Assembly (NCBI RefSeq): GCF_000420825.1
Contig: NZ_ATVR01000001.1
Coordinates: forward strand, 62,001-126,000
DNA from: Butyrivibrio sp. AE2015
GTDB lineage: Bacteria > Bacillota > Clostridia > Lachnospirales > Lachnospiraceae
DNA: 64,000 nucleotides
Direction of reading: 5' to 3'
The notes beneath the pieces were generated by a model. That model searched no databases. It was not told where the DNA came from and saw only the letters and a list, made by a program, of their open reading frames with translations. Of this stretch, positions 1-13,639 are shown piece by piece. Within the stretch, counting starts at the first letter, position 1; each line of letters begins with the position of its first letter. A program made the position numbers and the translations under genes.

Positions 1-1376
<1,376 letters not shown>

Positions 1377-1503
1377 TTACAGTTATACAAATAATATAAA
1401 CCAATTCTTTCAAAATGAAAATGGAAAATATCTTAATCTTTAAAATAATGGTATTATATATATAACCTTTCTGAGGTTTATTTATGACAAGATTGGAGAC
1501 ACA

Positions 1504-2430
1504 ATGAGTAAGAATAATACAATTTTTAAACTTGGTTTATTTTCAGCCCTTTTTGGTGGCGTTTATGCATTTAGTAACTATATCTACAAGATTACTTCAA
1601 TCCCCCATCAACACAGCGACGGAGATGCAGATTTTGACAAGCTGATCACAGACGGCAGATACTTTATAAGAAACAATCCTGACAGACAGGATATGTATAT
1701 TGAGAGCATTGATCAGTTAAAGCTTCATGCTTCATTTATTCCAGCAAAAGAAAAGACAAATAAATACGTGATCCTTATTCACGGAATCTGGGATAATCAC
1801 GAAAGTAATGGTATTTATGCAAAACACTACCTTGAAAAAGGCTTAAATGTCCTTCTTCCCGACCTTAGAGGTTTCGGAAAGAGTGAAGGTAAATACATAG
1901 GTTATGGCCTTGATGACAGGCTTGATATCATGGAATGGATCTACTGGATAATAAAAAGAGATCCCCAGGCAAAAATAATCCTTCATGGTATGTCCATGGG
2001 TGCCGCTACAACTCTTATGACTACAGGCGAAAAGCTCCCTGATAATGTTAAAGCTGCAATTGCAGACAGCTCCTATTCAACACTTCGTGAGCAGTTTGCT
2101 TCCACCTACAAGAGTTTCAAGGGTTCTTTTGTTCCTATTCCAATAGCAATAGCTATTGCACGTGCTGTTATTCTTATTCGTTCCGGATATGATATAAACG
2201 ATGCCAGCCCTATTAAAGCTGTAGCTTCATCATCAACTCCAACTCTTTTCATTCATGGAGATGATGATACCTTTATCGATCCACATATGTGTTCAAGACT
2301 CTATGAGGCAGCCAGCTGCCCCAAGCAGTACTGCATGATTCTTGGTGCCGGACATATTGAGAGCGTGGTAAAAGATCCTGAGAATTACTGGAAAAAGATA
2401 TCAGAATTTCTTACAAAGATTGAGTTTTAA
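1504..2430 (+). CDS. Membrane-anchored alpha/beta hydrolase
   Basis: 308-aa serine hydrolase of the alpha/beta fold; the substrate cannot be told from sequence. Residues 10-25 form a short hydrophobic N-terminal segment, probably a membrane anchor with the enzyme outside the cytoplasm. The catalytic triad is readable: nucleophile S164 in HGMSMGA, acid in HGDDDTF (about D253-D255) and H284 in GAGHIES. The HGIWDN stretch (93-98) supplies the oxyanion region. It resembles the uncharacterised B. subtilis YqkD-type family. A monocistronic unit ending at the bidirectional terminator at 2439-2471. Confidence 0.85.
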   Translation: MSKNNTIFKLGLFSALFGGVYAFSNYIYKITSIPHQHSDGDADFDKLITDGRYFIRNNPDRQDMYIESIDQLKLHASFIPAKEKTNKYVILIHGIWDNHESNGIYAKHYLEKGLNVLLPDLRGFGKSEGKYIGYGLDDRLDIMEWIYWIIKRDPQAKIILHGMSMGAATTLMTTGEKLPDNVKAAIADSSYSTLREQFASTYKSFKGSFVPIPIAIAIARAVILIRSGYDINDASPIKAVASSSTPTLFIHGDDDTFIDPHMCSRLYEAASCPKQYCMILGAGHIESVVKDPENYWKKISEFLTKIEF

Positions 2431-2438
2431 GTAAGATA

Positions 2439-2471
2439 AAGGCTTTGTGAATCATCAATTCACAAAGCCTT
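2439..2471. terminator. Bidirectional terminator
   Basis: A perfect 14-bp stem (2439-2452 with 2458-2471) with a 5-nt loop, followed by ATTTTTAT on the plus side and preceded by A-rich sequence that gives a weak U-tract on the minus side. It lies between convergent genes and ends both the hydrolase transcript and the minus-strand gyrA-GGDEF-transporter transcript. Confidence 0.85.
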
Positions 2472-2475
2472 ATTT

Positions 2476-3438
2476 TTATATAATTCCTATTGATTTTAAA
2501 ATGTATAACCAGAAAGTAAGTGAAAATCCACATCCTAAGGTTGTCATCATTATAATGCTGCTACTAAGTGTTCCTTCATGGCCCATACTTTTGGCCATTA
2601 TATAGCAGCTTACGGTTGTAGCTGATCCGAGCATTACTAGAATAGCAACTATCTGTTCACCTACAAATCCCACACCTACTGCGATTGGCATTATTATTGC
2701 CACTAATAAGAATAGTTTTATAAAACTTGCAAGAAGCGCTGGCTTTATTTCTTTTGCTGCCTTTTTTATCTCAAAGGTTGCGCCCATTGACATTAGTCCA
2801 AGTGGTGTTGCAAGCGCAGCAACACTAGAAGTCACACTTCTAAAAAATTTAGGCATTGGAATTTTTAGTACCGACCATATCATTCCGCAAAGAATCCCCA
2901 AAATGATAGGATTTTTTAATATTCCAATTATTGTATCTTTTACCAGTGCCTTTTTATCGCTATTCTCAGCATTCTCTTTTGGAGCAGTCAATGTAAGAAT
3001 TATTACAGCAAAGATATTGTAAAGTGGCACACTTCCAAGGATCATAAGCGGTGCCATTCCGGAATTTGATTCACCATAGATATTGTGGATAAAAGCAATT
3101 CCAAGCAAAGCCGCGCTGCTTCTATAGGATCCCTGTATGAACTCTCCACGCTTTGATCTGTCTTTTATTATTATTTTTGAAAATGCTGTTATTACTGAAA
3201 TACTTATTATCGTTGCTGCAAAACAAAAAAGTACGAATTTACCATCCCAAGTTCCAGCAAAATCCTGGGTTGAGAGGTCATTAAACAGCAAAACAGGAAG
3301 TGCTACCTTAAATACAAATTTATTCATCCATGATGCTGCTTTTTGGTCGATAATACCTATTTTTTCAAAGATATATCCAAGAACCATCAAAAGAAAAATA
3401 GGTAAAGTAGCATTTAAACTAAAAATAAGATTATCCAT
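2476..3438 (-). CDS. AEC (auxin efflux carrier) family transporter
   Basis: 320-aa polytopic membrane protein, about 10 predicted helices in two halves joined by a short charged loop near residues 155-170. N-terminal NATLPIFLLMVLGYIFEKIG and the C-terminal half with LGSATTVSCYIMAK match the AEC/malonate-type carrier family, which exports or imports organic anions; the substrate is unknown. Start is 7 nt behind the stop of the GGDEF gene, with no clear ribosome site of its own, so it is probably translated by coupling. Last gene of the leftward dnaA-gyrA direction before the terminator at 2439. Confidence 0.85.
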   Translation of the reverse strand: MDNLIFSLNATLPIFLLMVLGYIFEKIGIIDQKAASWMNKFVFKVALPVLLFNDLSTQDFAGTWDGKFVLFCFAATIISISVITAFSKIIIKDRSKRGEFIQGSYRSSAALLGIAFIHNIYGESNSGMAPLMILGSVPLYNIFAVIILTLTAPKENAENSDKKALVKDTIIGILKNPIILGILCGMIWSVLKIPMPKFFRSVTSSVAALATPLGLMSMGATFEIKKAAKEIKPALLASFIKLFLLVAIIMPIAVGVGFVGEQIVAILVMLGSATTVSCYIMAKSMGHEGTLSSSIIMMTTLGCGFSLTFWLYILKSIGII

Positions 3439-3445
3439 TATTTTA

Positions 3446-4900
3446 TTATTGCATCTGTTTTATTTTTTGAAGATTATCATCTGTTTCTTTTAACATTTCT
3501 CTAAGAGAGAGATTATCTTCATAACTGAATTCGCAGATAGAATACTGAAGATGATTCATATATCTGCTTGATTCTTCAAGAAGGCTTGCATTCTGCGCTG
3601 ACATTTCCTGCCTGAAATTTTCAGCTTTGCCTTCTTCATCTGTTATTTCTATTACTGCAAATTCGTCGCCTCTGATCCTGCCGTAAATACTCTTTTTAAA
3701 TACGCTTTCAAGAACTTCGGCAATCCTTCTTACAGCTCTATCGCCTTCTTCGTGTCCATATAATTCGTTTATTTTCTTTAGCGAATCCATATGGATATAG
3801 GCAACTATTGCATATTTTCCAGGTTTAAACTCTTCTTTTAACAAGTCATAGGCTTTTGCAAAGAATCCTCTTCTGTTAAGGCCTCCAGTGAGATAATCCT
3901 GATCTCCGATATGATCCAAAACTGAGTCATCCCTTGCAAGCTCTTCCTGAACTTCATACAGCTCTTCTGTAGTTTTGAGCAATTCTTTTTCAAGGTACGA
4001 AAGCCTCGAAACACCAGTTACTATACTCACAAGTGAACTAAAGAAGTGGTTTATAAGTGTCTTTGAACTGAATTCTGTTACTACAATTCCTAGCTGATGC
4101 TCTCCGACGAATATGTCACCTGCGATAAGCACCATTGGTTTATTCTTAAGGAATTGTGAAAAGATTTTATCTGTGTCTACTATCCTCTTTTCTTCATCAA
4201 ACACATCTACTTTTCCACAAATCGCTGTGCTTTTTACACTTATTTTTTCAGGCAACACCCAATTATACTTGAGATTATTCCTTATCTTTGTGTCATAAAG
4301 AAAAATACCAAAGTTTTTTATTCCATCGGCAACAGCTTTTTCTGAGAAAATACCATATGCTTTCTCATTTCCATATTTTCTGTTCAGAAGTAGAGCCCCT
4401 AATTCTGATAGAGTTCTAATTGCATCGGATTCTGGTTGTTCCACAAAAGAAAAGTTCTTTTGTGCTTCATTTGCCGGAAGTTTTCCTTCCTTAGCAAAAA
4501 AGCATGCATCACAAACTGCTTCATAGCCGAGTTGCTCGAACTGTTCATGATCATTTTTTACTTCATTTACTGAAGTGAAGCCTTCCTGTTCTGTTAGTGT
4601 TAAAATAGGCACCTTATCAAATTTTTTTAAAAATGATTCTTTTTTCAGAATAGTAGCGTTTCTTCCGATACGCTCTATGTCTATGATCAGTGCATCGAAA
4701 TCAGCAGTATTGGCATATTCAAATAATGCTGAGTATTGATAGTCATAAGGATTTTTCGCATCTTTGTTATCAGAAGCAAGATACTTACCAGGCATGATGA
4801 CAAGGGAAATACCCTTGTCATCAGCAGCCTGACTAGCTCCTATACAAATTTTTTTTACATCCTTATCTTCTAATTCAGATACTAACAGTCCGATGTTCAT
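3446..4900 (-). CDS. GGDEF protein with periplasmic-binding-protein-like N-terminal domain
   Basis: 484 aa. Residues 1-290 look like the LacI/periplasmic-binding fold (start MNIGLLVSELEDKDVKKI, nested domain layout) but with no signal peptide or membrane segment, so this sensor is cytoplasmic. A coiled coil (about 290-320, LEKELLKTTEELYEVQEEL) joins it to a GGDEF domain at about 325-480. The active-site motif is RGDEF (410-414), not GGDEF, and no RxxD inhibitory site precedes it. Family knowledge suggests cyclic-di-GMP synthesis in response to a small ligand; activity with Arg at the first position is uncertain. The start is 7 nt after gyrA, and its GAGGGG ribosome site overlaps the gyrA stop codon. 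Confidence 0.8.
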   Translation of the reverse strand: MNIGLLVSELEDKDVKKICIGASQAADDKGISLVIMPGKYLASDNKDAKNPYDYQYSALFEYANTADFDALIIDIERIGRNATILKKESFLKKFDKVPILTLTEQEGFTSVNEVKNDHEQFEQLGYEAVCDACFFAKEGKLPANEAQKNFSFVEQPESDAIRTLSELGALLLNRKYGNEKAYGIFSEKAVADGIKNFGIFLYDTKIRNNLKYNWVLPEKISVKSTAICGKVDVFDEEKRIVDTDKIFSQFLKNKPMVLIAGDIFVGEHQLGIVVTEFSSKTLINHFFSSLVSIVTGVSRLSYLEKELLKTTEELYEVQEELARDDSVLDHIGDQDYLTGGLNRRGFFAKAYDLLKEEFKPGKYAIVAYIHMDSLKKINELYGHEEGDRAVRRIAEVLESVFKKSIYGRIRGDEFAVIEITDEEGKAENFRQEMSAQNASLLEESSRYMNHLQYSICEFSYEDNLSLREMLKETDDNLQKIKQMQ

Positions 4901-4907
4901 TGGCCCC

Positions 4908-7463
4908 TCATTCCTCAGGAATATCTTCTGTTACGTCATCAATATTATCTAGTTCTTTATCGCCGTCTGATATTTTTTCTCTTACTTTTGCAATCTTCGC
5001 TACTGTAACACCCTTATCAAGATTTATCATCTTAACACCTGATGTTACTCTTCCATGGACTGATATCTCATCCATTCTGAGCTGGATTATTATTCCGGCA
5101 TTTGTGATCATCATGATCTCATTGTCGTCATTTACTGCCTTAACTCCAACTACGTTACCGGTCTTTTCTGTTATCTTATAGCACTTAACTCCCTTACCAC
5201 CTCTGAACTGATTATGGAATTCATCAAGAGTTGTTCTCTTTCCATATCCTTTTTCAGAAACGATAAGAAGTGAATCACCCTGAGTATTGAGCTGCATACC
5301 AACGATCTCATCTGTATCGTCAAGCATCATTCCTCTTACACCCATTGATGATCTTCCTGTTGAACGAACATCATCTTCGTCAAAATGGATACACATACCA
5401 TTTTTTGTAACAAGGAATACTTCAGAGTTTTTCTTTATTGTCTTTACTTCGATAAGCTCATCGTCATCACGAAGGTTAATTGCAGCAAGTCCTGTCTTTC
5501 TTACATTTGAGAAATCTGTAATTGGAGTTTTCTTTACAGTTCCTTTCTTGGTTACCATAAAGAGACTCTTTTCCTCATCCTCAAAGTCTTTTACAGGTAT
5601 CATTGCGGATATCTTCTCTCCAGGTGCAAGCTGAAGCAGATTTACAATAGCCATTCCACGTGATGTTCTTGAAGCTTCCGGAATCTGATAAGCTTTTAAT
5701 CTGTATACTCTTCCGGTATTAGTAAAGAACATTACGTAGTTGTGTGTAGTAGTCATGAGAATATCTTCAACGAAATCATTTTCAATTGTTGTTATTCCCT
5801 TGATTCCTTTTCCACCACGATTCTGGGCTTTGAAATTGTCAATAGACATTCTCTTTATATAGCCAAGATCTGTCATTGCAATTACAGTATTTACGTTAGG
5901 AATCAGATCTTCCATGTCGATATCTGAATCGTCATGTCCTATCTGTGACTTTCTGTCATCACCGTATTTATTTGATATTTCCTGTATTTCTGTCTTAATA
6001 ACTCCAAGAAGAAGCTTTCTGTCTGCAAGTATAGCTTTCAATTCTTCTATTCTCTTTAAGAGTTCTGCGTGCTCCTGTTCAAGCTTGTCTCTCTCCAAAC
6101 CTGTGAGAGTACGAAGTCTCATGTCTACAATGGCCTGAGCCTGAACATCAGAAAGACCAAATCTCTCCATTAACTGCTCTTTGGCAATTGCAACTGTTTC
6201 ACTTCCTCTTATGATCCTGATAACCTCATCGATGTTATCAAGCGCAATGAGCAATCCCTCTAAGATATGATTTCTTTCTTCCGCTTTATTAAGATCATAT
6301 TTTGTTCTTCTGGTAACAACTTCTTCCTGATGCTTAATGTAGTACTTAAGCATATCAACAAGACCCAGAACTTTAGGCTCATTATTAACAAGCGCAAGCA
6401 TGATGATACCGAAGGAATCCTGCATCTGAGTATGCTTATATAGCTTGTTGAGCATGATGTTAGGATTTACATCACTTCTGAGCTCAATAACTACTCTCAT
6501 TCCTTCTCTGTCTGATTCATCACGAAGAGCTGTGATTCCATCAAGCTTTTTGAGCTTAACAAGCTCTGCTATCTTTGAAATCATATTTGCTTTATTAACA
6601 AGATATGGAAGCTCAGTAACAACGATCCTGTTCTTTCCATTAGCCATAGGCTCAATGTTTGTAACAGCTCTGATAATTACTTTTCCACGACCTGTTCTAT
6701 AAGCTTCTTCTGCTCCTCTTGTTCCAAGAATTATTCCACCTGTTGGGAAGTCAGGAGCTTTAACTATTTCAAGGAGTTCTTCAATTTCAGTTTCTCTGTC
6801 CTCAAGAACTCTGTTATCAATCATCTTTGTAACTGCACTTATAACTTCTCTCAGGTTATGTGGTGGAATGTTAGTAGCCATACCTACCGCAATACCTGTA
6901 GTACCATTTACCAGAAGGTTAGGATATCTACTTGGAAGTACTGTTGGTTCTTTTTCTGTCTCATCAAAGTTTGGTACAAAATCAACAGTATCTTTGTTGA
7001 TATCTGCAATCATTTCCATGGAAATTTTGGTAAGTCTTGCCTCAGTATATCGCATGGCAGCTGCACCATCACCATCCACAGAACCAAAGTTACCATGTCC
7101 GTCAACAAGACAATATCTCATTGACCATGGCTGAGCCATATTTACTAATGAACCATAGATAGAACTATCACCGTGTGGATGATATTTACCCATTGTATCA
7201 CCGACGATACGCGCACATTTACGATGTGGCTTATCTGGTCCATTATTCAACTCTATCATTGAATAGAGTATACGTCTCTGAACAGGTTTAAGACCATCTC
7301 TTACATCTGGAAGTGCTCTTGAAGCAATTACGCTCATGGCATAATCGATGTAGTTCGATTCCATGGTCTTCTGAAGATCAACTTCTTTTATTTTATCGGT
7401 TGTGACTTTATCAAAGACATCCTCTGATAAGTCATTGTTGTTATTATTGTTGTTTTCAGCCAT
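4908..7463 (-). CDS. gyrA: DNA gyrase subunit A
   Basis: 851 aa, normal length. Breakage-rejoining subunit of type II topoisomerase that introduces negative supercoils. After a poly-Asn N-terminus the winged-helix/tower region holds the catalytic tyrosine Y139 in [10 protein letters not shown]. The quinolone pocket reads [11 protein letters not shown], with S100, S101 and G104. The C-terminal beta-pinwheel has a GyrA-box variant, QNRGGKGIK, needed for DNA wrapping. GyrA rather than ParC is supported by this box and by gyrB lying 38 nt upstream. It ends in an acidic tail. Start ATG at 7463. Confidence 0.98.
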   Translation of the reverse strand: MAENNNNNNNDLSEDVFDKVTTDKIKEVDLQKTMESNYIDYAMSVIASRALPDVRDGLKPVQRRILYSMIELNNGPDKPHRKCARIVGDTMGKYHPHGDSSIYGSLVNMAQPWSMRYCLVDGHGNFGSVDGDGAAAMRYTEARLTKISMEMIADINKDTVDFVPNFDETEKEPTVLPSRYPNLLVNGTTGIAVGMATNIPPHNLREVISAVTKMIDNRVLEDRETEIEELLEIVKAPDFPTGGIILGTRGAEEAYRTGRGKVIIRAVTNIEPMANGKNRIVVTELPYLVNKANMISKIAELVKLKKLDGITALRDESDREGMRVVIELRSDVNPNIMLNKLYKHTQMQDSFGIIMLALVNNEPKVLGLVDMLKYYIKHQEEVVTRRTKYDLNKAEERNHILEGLLIALDNIDEVIRIIRGSETVAIAKEQLMERFGLSDVQAQAIVDMRLRTLTGLERDKLEQEHAELLKRIEELKAILADRKLLLGVIKTEIQEISNKYGDDRKSQIGHDDSDIDMEDLIPNVNTVIAMTDLGYIKRMSIDNFKAQNRGGKGIKGITTIENDFVEDILMTTTHNYVMFFTNTGRVYRLKAYQIPEASRTSRGMAIVNLLQLAPGEKISAMIPVKDFEDEEKSLFMVTKKGTVKKTPITDFSNVRKTGLAAINLRDDDELIEVKTIKKNSEVFLVTKNGMCIHFDEDDVRSTGRSSMGVRGMMLDDTDEIVGMQLNTQGDSLLIVSEKGYGKRTTLDEFHNQFRGGKGVKCYKITEKTGNVVGVKAVNDDNEIMMITNAGIIIQLRMDEISVHGRVTSGVKMINLDKGVTVAKIAKVREKISDGDKELDNIDDVTEDIPEE

Positions 7464-7501
7464 TTCTAATTATTCCCCTTTACAATGGATGAGTAAAAAT
7501 C

Positions 7502-9454
<1,953 letters not shown>

Positions 9455-10561
9455 TTAGTTTTCACTATTTACTGTTCCTTCAGTTACTTTGAACAGTTTA
9501 TCTATTTCAAATCTGTTATTAACAAATTCATCAAGTCCGGTACATGTGATAATTGTCTGTATATCTCCTATTGTGTTAAGAAGATAATTCTGTCTGTTGC
9601 TGTCAAGCTCTGACAATACATCATCAAGCAAAAGAACCGGATTTTCTTTTTTAGCTTTTTTCACAATTTCAATTTCAGATAGCTTTAATGACAAAGATGC
9701 TGTCCTTTGTTGTCCTTGTGATCCAAATTTTCTGATATCAATTTTTTCACTGTTATCGCTATTTCTTTTTACGATAAAAGAAAAATCATCCTTATGAGGG
9801 CCAACTGTGGTCTGCTTTGCATAGATATCTCTTTGTCTGGAAGAACTTAATTTCTTTTCAAAATCAGTTGCATCCACATTTGGCTCATAATAAATCGACA
9901 GGTCTTCTTTACCACCTGTAAGCTTATTATGAATAGGTCTTATTATTTCATTAAGATCACCAATGAATTTTTCTCTAGTCTTGATTATGACAGATCCATA
10001 TTCGCATAACTGCTTATCCTGAACATCAAGAAGAACGCTGTTTTCAGGATGATCAAACAGATCTTTTAGAACTTTGTTTCTTTCGACAACAAGTTTATTG
10101 TATTTAGATAGACTATTTAAATATACCTGATCAAGCTGACACAGCTCCATATCCATGAATCTGCGTCTCTCAGAAGGTCCGTTTTTTATGATACTAAGAT
10201 CTTCAGGTGAGAAAAAAACTACGTTTAACTTTCCAATAAGATCCGAAGCCCGTTTTATCTTTTGACCATCAATTGCAATTCCCTTGGTCTTACTACTCCT
10301 AAGATGCATATCAACCCGATATTCCGCGTTGTCTCTGTCAAGAATAGTCCTGATATGAGCCTCATCTTTTCCAAATCTAATAATCTCTTTATCCTTGCTA
10401 CCCTTGTGTGACTTAGTGGTAGCTGACATAAATATAGCTTCAAGGATATTGGTCTTTCCCTGTGCATTATCGCCATAGAGAATATTAGTTCCACTACTAA
10501 AATCTATTTTTAAATTTTCGTAATTTCTAAAATCAGATAACTCTAATGATTTTATTATCAT
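9455..10561 (-). CDS. recF: DNA replication/repair protein RecF
   Basis: 368 aa. SMC-like ATPase that loads RecA at single-strand gaps with RecO and RecR. Walker A is GDNAQGKTN near residue 35 (IDFSSGTNILYGDN before it), the ABC-like signature lies in FGSQGQQRTASLSLK, and Walker B in PVLLLDDVLSELD. It overlaps the upstream S4-domain gene by 4 nt (ATGA), so the two are translationally coupled. Conventional position in the dnaA-dnaN-recF-gyrB cluster. Confidence 0.97.
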   Translation of the reverse strand: MIIKSLELSDFRNYENLKIDFSSGTNILYGDNAQGKTNILEAIFMSATTKSHKGSKDKEIIRFGKDEAHIRTILDRDNAEYRVDMHLRSSKTKGIAIDGQKIKRASDLIGKLNVVFFSPEDLSIIKNGPSERRRFMDMELCQLDQVYLNSLSKYNKLVVERNKVLKDLFDHPENSVLLDVQDKQLCEYGSVIIKTREKFIGDLNEIIRPIHNKLTGGKEDLSIYYEPNVDATDFEKKLSSSRQRDIYAKQTTVGPHKDDFSFIVKRNSDNSEKIDIRKFGSQGQQRTASLSLKLSEIEIVKKAKKENPVLLLDDVLSELDSNRQNYLLNTIGDIQTIITCTGLDEFVNNRFEIDKLFKVTEGTVNSEN

Positions 10562-10773
10562 TTTTCTATTTTTACCTGTGTGCCATTATATTCCAAAATG
10601 TCTCCATCATATAGCTTGCGGCCACGTCTTTCCTCTATTTCTCCGTTAACCTTTACAAGTCCTGCCTGAATATCCATCTTGGCATCAACACCAGATTGCT
10701 CGAGACCTGCCTTTTTAAGGGCCTGTCCGAGCTTAATAAAATCATCCTGTTCTCTAAGTTTTACTATTTCCAT
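10558..10773 (-). CDS. Small S4-domain RNA-binding protein (YaaA/YbcJ type)
   Basis: 71 aa, almost entirely one S4 RNA-binding fold: FIKLGQALKKAGL, SGVDAKMDIQAG, then VKVNGEIEERRGRKLYDGD. The homologue in B. subtilis (yaaA/rlbA) sits at the same place between dnaN and recF and has been linked to ribosome assembly. The stop overlaps the recF start by 4 nt. Function here is inferred from position and fold. Confidence 0.92.
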   Translation of the reverse strand: MEIVKLREQDDFIKLGQALKKAGLEQSGVDAKMDIQAGLVKVNGEIEERRGRKLYDGDILEYNGTQVKIEK

Positions 10774-10794
10774 GATATTTCCTTTTTGTTTTTA

Positions 10795-11904
10795 TTAGTC
10801 AACAGTTGTGAAGTTGACAGGAAGAACAAGATAAATATATGATCCGTCTTTGTCTCTGATAAAGCATGGTGCCTTAGGATTAACAAGATAAATATCAACT
10901 GTCTCGTCTTCAATTACTCTGAGCGCATCAATAAGGAATTTTGGATTGAATCCGATCATAAGATCCTTACCCTGCTTCTCAATATCGATTTCTTCATCCA
11001 TGCTACCAATGGCTGAATTGATCTTAAGTTCCATTTTGCCATCAGTAACTGAAATGATAACAGGCTTCTTATCGCCTTCTTTTACAAGAAGAGTTGCTCT
11101 GTCTATACACTCAAGGAACTCTTTTCTATTGATGGACATCTTTGTCTCATAGTCACTTGAAAGCATCTGATCGATACTGAAATACTCACCTTCAATAAGT
11201 CTTGAAACAACTATTGTCTTATCAAACTCAAATAATACGTGCTTGTCTGTGAAGTAGATGCTGACCATCTTATCAGCACTATCACTTAAGATTTTGCTTA
11301 TTTCACCAAGTGTTTTTCCTGGAACAATTACTTTTTTGTATGAATAGCTTCCACCAAGCTTAACTTTTCTGATAGAAATTCTGTGTCCATCAAGAGAAAC
11401 AAGCTTTAAATTCTCACCATCAACTTCAAAAAGCTCACCAGCCATCATTTTGTTGGCATCGTTCTCTGAAATTGAAAAGATTGTCTGCTGAATTACATTT
11501 CTAAGTGTGAGGTGTGAAACTGAAACTCCATCAATTTTTTCAATAGATGGAAGATATGTAAAGTCATCACCCTTTCTGCCAATAAGATTAAACTTTGCTT
11601 TCTCGCAGCTAATTGTAACTTTATTGGATGAATCAGATTCGATCGTAACGTTATTATCAGGGAGTTTTCTAACTATATCTACAAAGAGCTTAGCATCAAG
11701 TGCTATAAAACCTCTTTCTACTATATCTCCGTCTACTATAGTCTGAATACCAAGTTCCATATCATTGGCAATAAACTTTATAACACCTTCTGTTGCATCA
11801 ACAAGTATACATTCAAGAATAGACATTGTTGTTTTAGAAGGAACTGCTTTTGATACAATTTGGAGTCCACTCACAAGATTAGATTTAGAGCAAACAAATT
11901 TCAT
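10795..11904 (-). CDS. dnaN: DNA polymerase III sliding clamp (beta)
   Basis: 369 aa, standard length for three clamp domains. N-terminal MKFVCSKSNLVSGLQIVSKA and the C-terminal PVNFTTVD resemble the family ends; the C-terminal hydrophobic pocket binds polymerase and other client peptides. It forms a dimeric ring that tethers DNA polymerase to the template. Between it and dnaA lie 294 bases with DnaA boxes. The ribosome site AAGGGAG is about 12 nt from the ATG, a somewhat long spacing. Confidence 0.97.
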   Translation of the reverse strand: MKFVCSKSNLVSGLQIVSKAVPSKTTMSILECILVDATEGVIKFIANDMELGIQTIVDGDIVERGFIALDAKLFVDIVRKLPDNNVTIESDSSNKVTISCEKAKFNLIGRKGDDFTYLPSIEKIDGVSVSHLTLRNVIQQTIFSISENDANKMMAGELFEVDGENLKLVSLDGHRISIRKVKLGGSYSYKKVIVPGKTLGEISKILSDSADKMVSIYFTDKHVLFEFDKTIVVSRLIEGEYFSIDQMLSSDYETKMSINRKEFLECIDRATLLVKEGDKKPVIISVTDGKMELKINSAIGSMDEEIDIEKQGKDLMIGFNPKFLIDALRVIEDETVDIYLVNPKAPCFIRDKDGSYIYLVLPVNFTTVD

Positions 11905-12198
11905 TTTGAATTATTACTCCCTTCGCATGCGTAAATATAAAAATATTATAAATAAATAATAAAAGAATTAATAATAGCTGTTGATAAGTGTAAAACCTAT
12001 TCTATTATACTATTTATGCGGCTTTTTTACAATTTTTTGATTGTTGAAAAGAAAAAATTTCATGTTGAAAATTAAAAAGTTATAAACAAGCCAAATTTTA
12101 ACAAATGAGTACTAGTTTTTCTTATCCACCCACAAATAACAGATAATCCTCTTTTAAATCACAAATAATCACCAAGGTTATCCACATTTGTTTGTTAA
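11905..12198. promoter_or_regulatory. dnaA-dnaN spacer with DnaA boxes
   Basis: 294 AT-rich bases without a gene. A perfect DnaA box TTATCCACA lies at 12178-12186, just behind the dnaA stop, and near-matches lie at 12122-12130 (TTATCCACC) and 11979-11987 (TGTTGATAA). In B. subtilis a second box cluster in this same spacer makes the origin bipartite; this arrangement looks alike. It probably also holds a dnaN promoter, which I could not place with confidence. Confidence 0.75.
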
Positions 12199-13596
12199 TT
12201 AAAGTGATGGATTGATTTTCTTCATTATTATATCTATGTTTTTATTGAGTTCATCATCAACAGTTATTTTCTTTTTAATCTTATTTATTCCGTTCATAAC
12301 TGTTGTGTGATCTTTTTTACCCAGAAGTTTTCCTATTTCTTCTAATGAAGAATCAGTATGTATTCTGCACAGGTACATTATTATCTGACGTGGAAGAACA
12401 ATATCTGAATTTCTCTTTTTGGAAAGGATATCCTCTTTCTTTGTTCCGTACTGTTCACAAACTGTGTCGATAATGAGCTGTGGTGTGATTACTTTTGATT
12501 TATCAGGATAAATAATATCCTTGAGAGCTTCCATAGCATTCTCTAATGTAACGTCTACATTATTAAGTCGTGAATAAGCAATTATCTTATTGTATGCGCC
12601 TTCAAGCTCTCGAATATTTGATTTGATGTTTGTAGCAATGTAGTCGATAACTTCATCATCTATGTTTTTGCCATAGTTCTCAGAGTTCTTTCTAAGGATT
12701 GCCATTCTGGTCTCATAGTCAGGAGACTGAATATCAGCTATAAGACCCATTTCAAATCTTGATCTGAATCTCTCTTCAAGTGTTTCCATTTCTTTAGGTG
12801 GTTTATCAGATGAAAGAATTATCTGTTTTCCAGCCTGATGAAGCTCGTTGAAAGTGTGGAAAAACTCTTCCTGAGTTGATTCTTTTCCTATAATAAACTG
12901 TACGTCATCGACCATAAGAACATCCACAGTTCTGTATTTTTCACGGAGCTTAGACATACTTTCTGTTTTACCACTTCTGATAGATTCAATAACTTCATTA
13001 GTGAACTGTTCAGATGTTACATATAACACTTTAGCTCTGTGATCATGCTCCATAATGAAATGACCGATTGAATGCATAAGGTGAGTTTTTCCAAGACCAG
13101 GTCCGCCATATAAGAAGAGAGGATTATAAGAGATTCCTGGTGATTCAGCTACAGCAAGAGAAGCAGAGTGAGCAAACTTATTGTTGCTGCCTACAACGAA
13201 AGTATCAAATCTATATTTTGGATTAAGATTTGAATGCTCATAATTTGCATTGTTTTCATAGGCTCTCGCATTATTCTCGTCGTTTTCATTTTGAGTTTCT
13301 TCATTATTAATAATATCTTTGTTCAAAATGAAAGTAACATCGATCATGAGTTCCAAAAACTCAGAGATCGTAACGCGAATAAAGTCCATGTAGTGATTGA
13401 TTATGTACTGAAGTGCCATGGAATTATCGGATGGAATAAGAATTTTTACATTATTATCCTGAACACTATATACAGTTAAAGGATCAATCCAGGTACGATA
13501 TGATATTTCTGTAATACCGGATTCTATCTTTATTGTATGTTTAATCGACTCCCAATTATCTCTTAATTTTTCTGTGATTTCTTTAGATGATTGCAT
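12199..13596 (-). CDS. dnaA: Chromosomal replication initiator DnaA
   Basis: 465 aa. Domain I at about 1-90 binds helicase and regulators; an Asn/Glu-rich linker (domain II) follows at about 93-125. The AAA+ domain has Walker A GGPGLGKT (164-171) and Walker B VLMVDDVQF. The C-terminal helix-turn-helix that reads DnaA boxes carries DHTTVMNGINKI. An upstream start at 13617 would add seven residues, but GGGAG sits 7 nt before the ATG at 13596 (MQSSKEIT), which I chose. It is divergent from rpmH across oriC. Confidence 0.97.
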   Translation of the reverse strand: MQSSKEITEKLRDNWESIKHTIKIESGITEISYRTWIDPLTVYSVQDNNVKILIPSDNSMALQYIINHYMDFIRVTISEFLELMIDVTFILNKDIINNEETQNENDENNARAYENNANYEHSNLNPKYRFDTFVVGSNNKFAHSASLAVAESPGISYNPLFLYGGPGLGKTHLMHSIGHFIMEHDHRAKVLYVTSEQFTNEVIESIRSGKTESMSKLREKYRTVDVLMVDDVQFIIGKESTQEEFFHTFNELHQAGKQIILSSDKPPKEMETLEERFRSRFEMGLIADIQSPDYETRMAILRKNSENYGKNIDDEVIDYIATNIKSNIRELEGAYNKIIAYSRLNNVDVTLENAMEALKDIIYPDKSKVITPQLIIDTVCEQYGTKKEDILSKKRNSDIVLPRQIIMYLCRIHTDSSLEEIGKLLGKKDHTTVMNGINKIKKKITVDDELNKNIDIIMKKINPSL

Positions 13597-13639
13597 GAAA
13601 AAACTCCCAACAAGCATAATTTTAGACTTTAATTATTGT

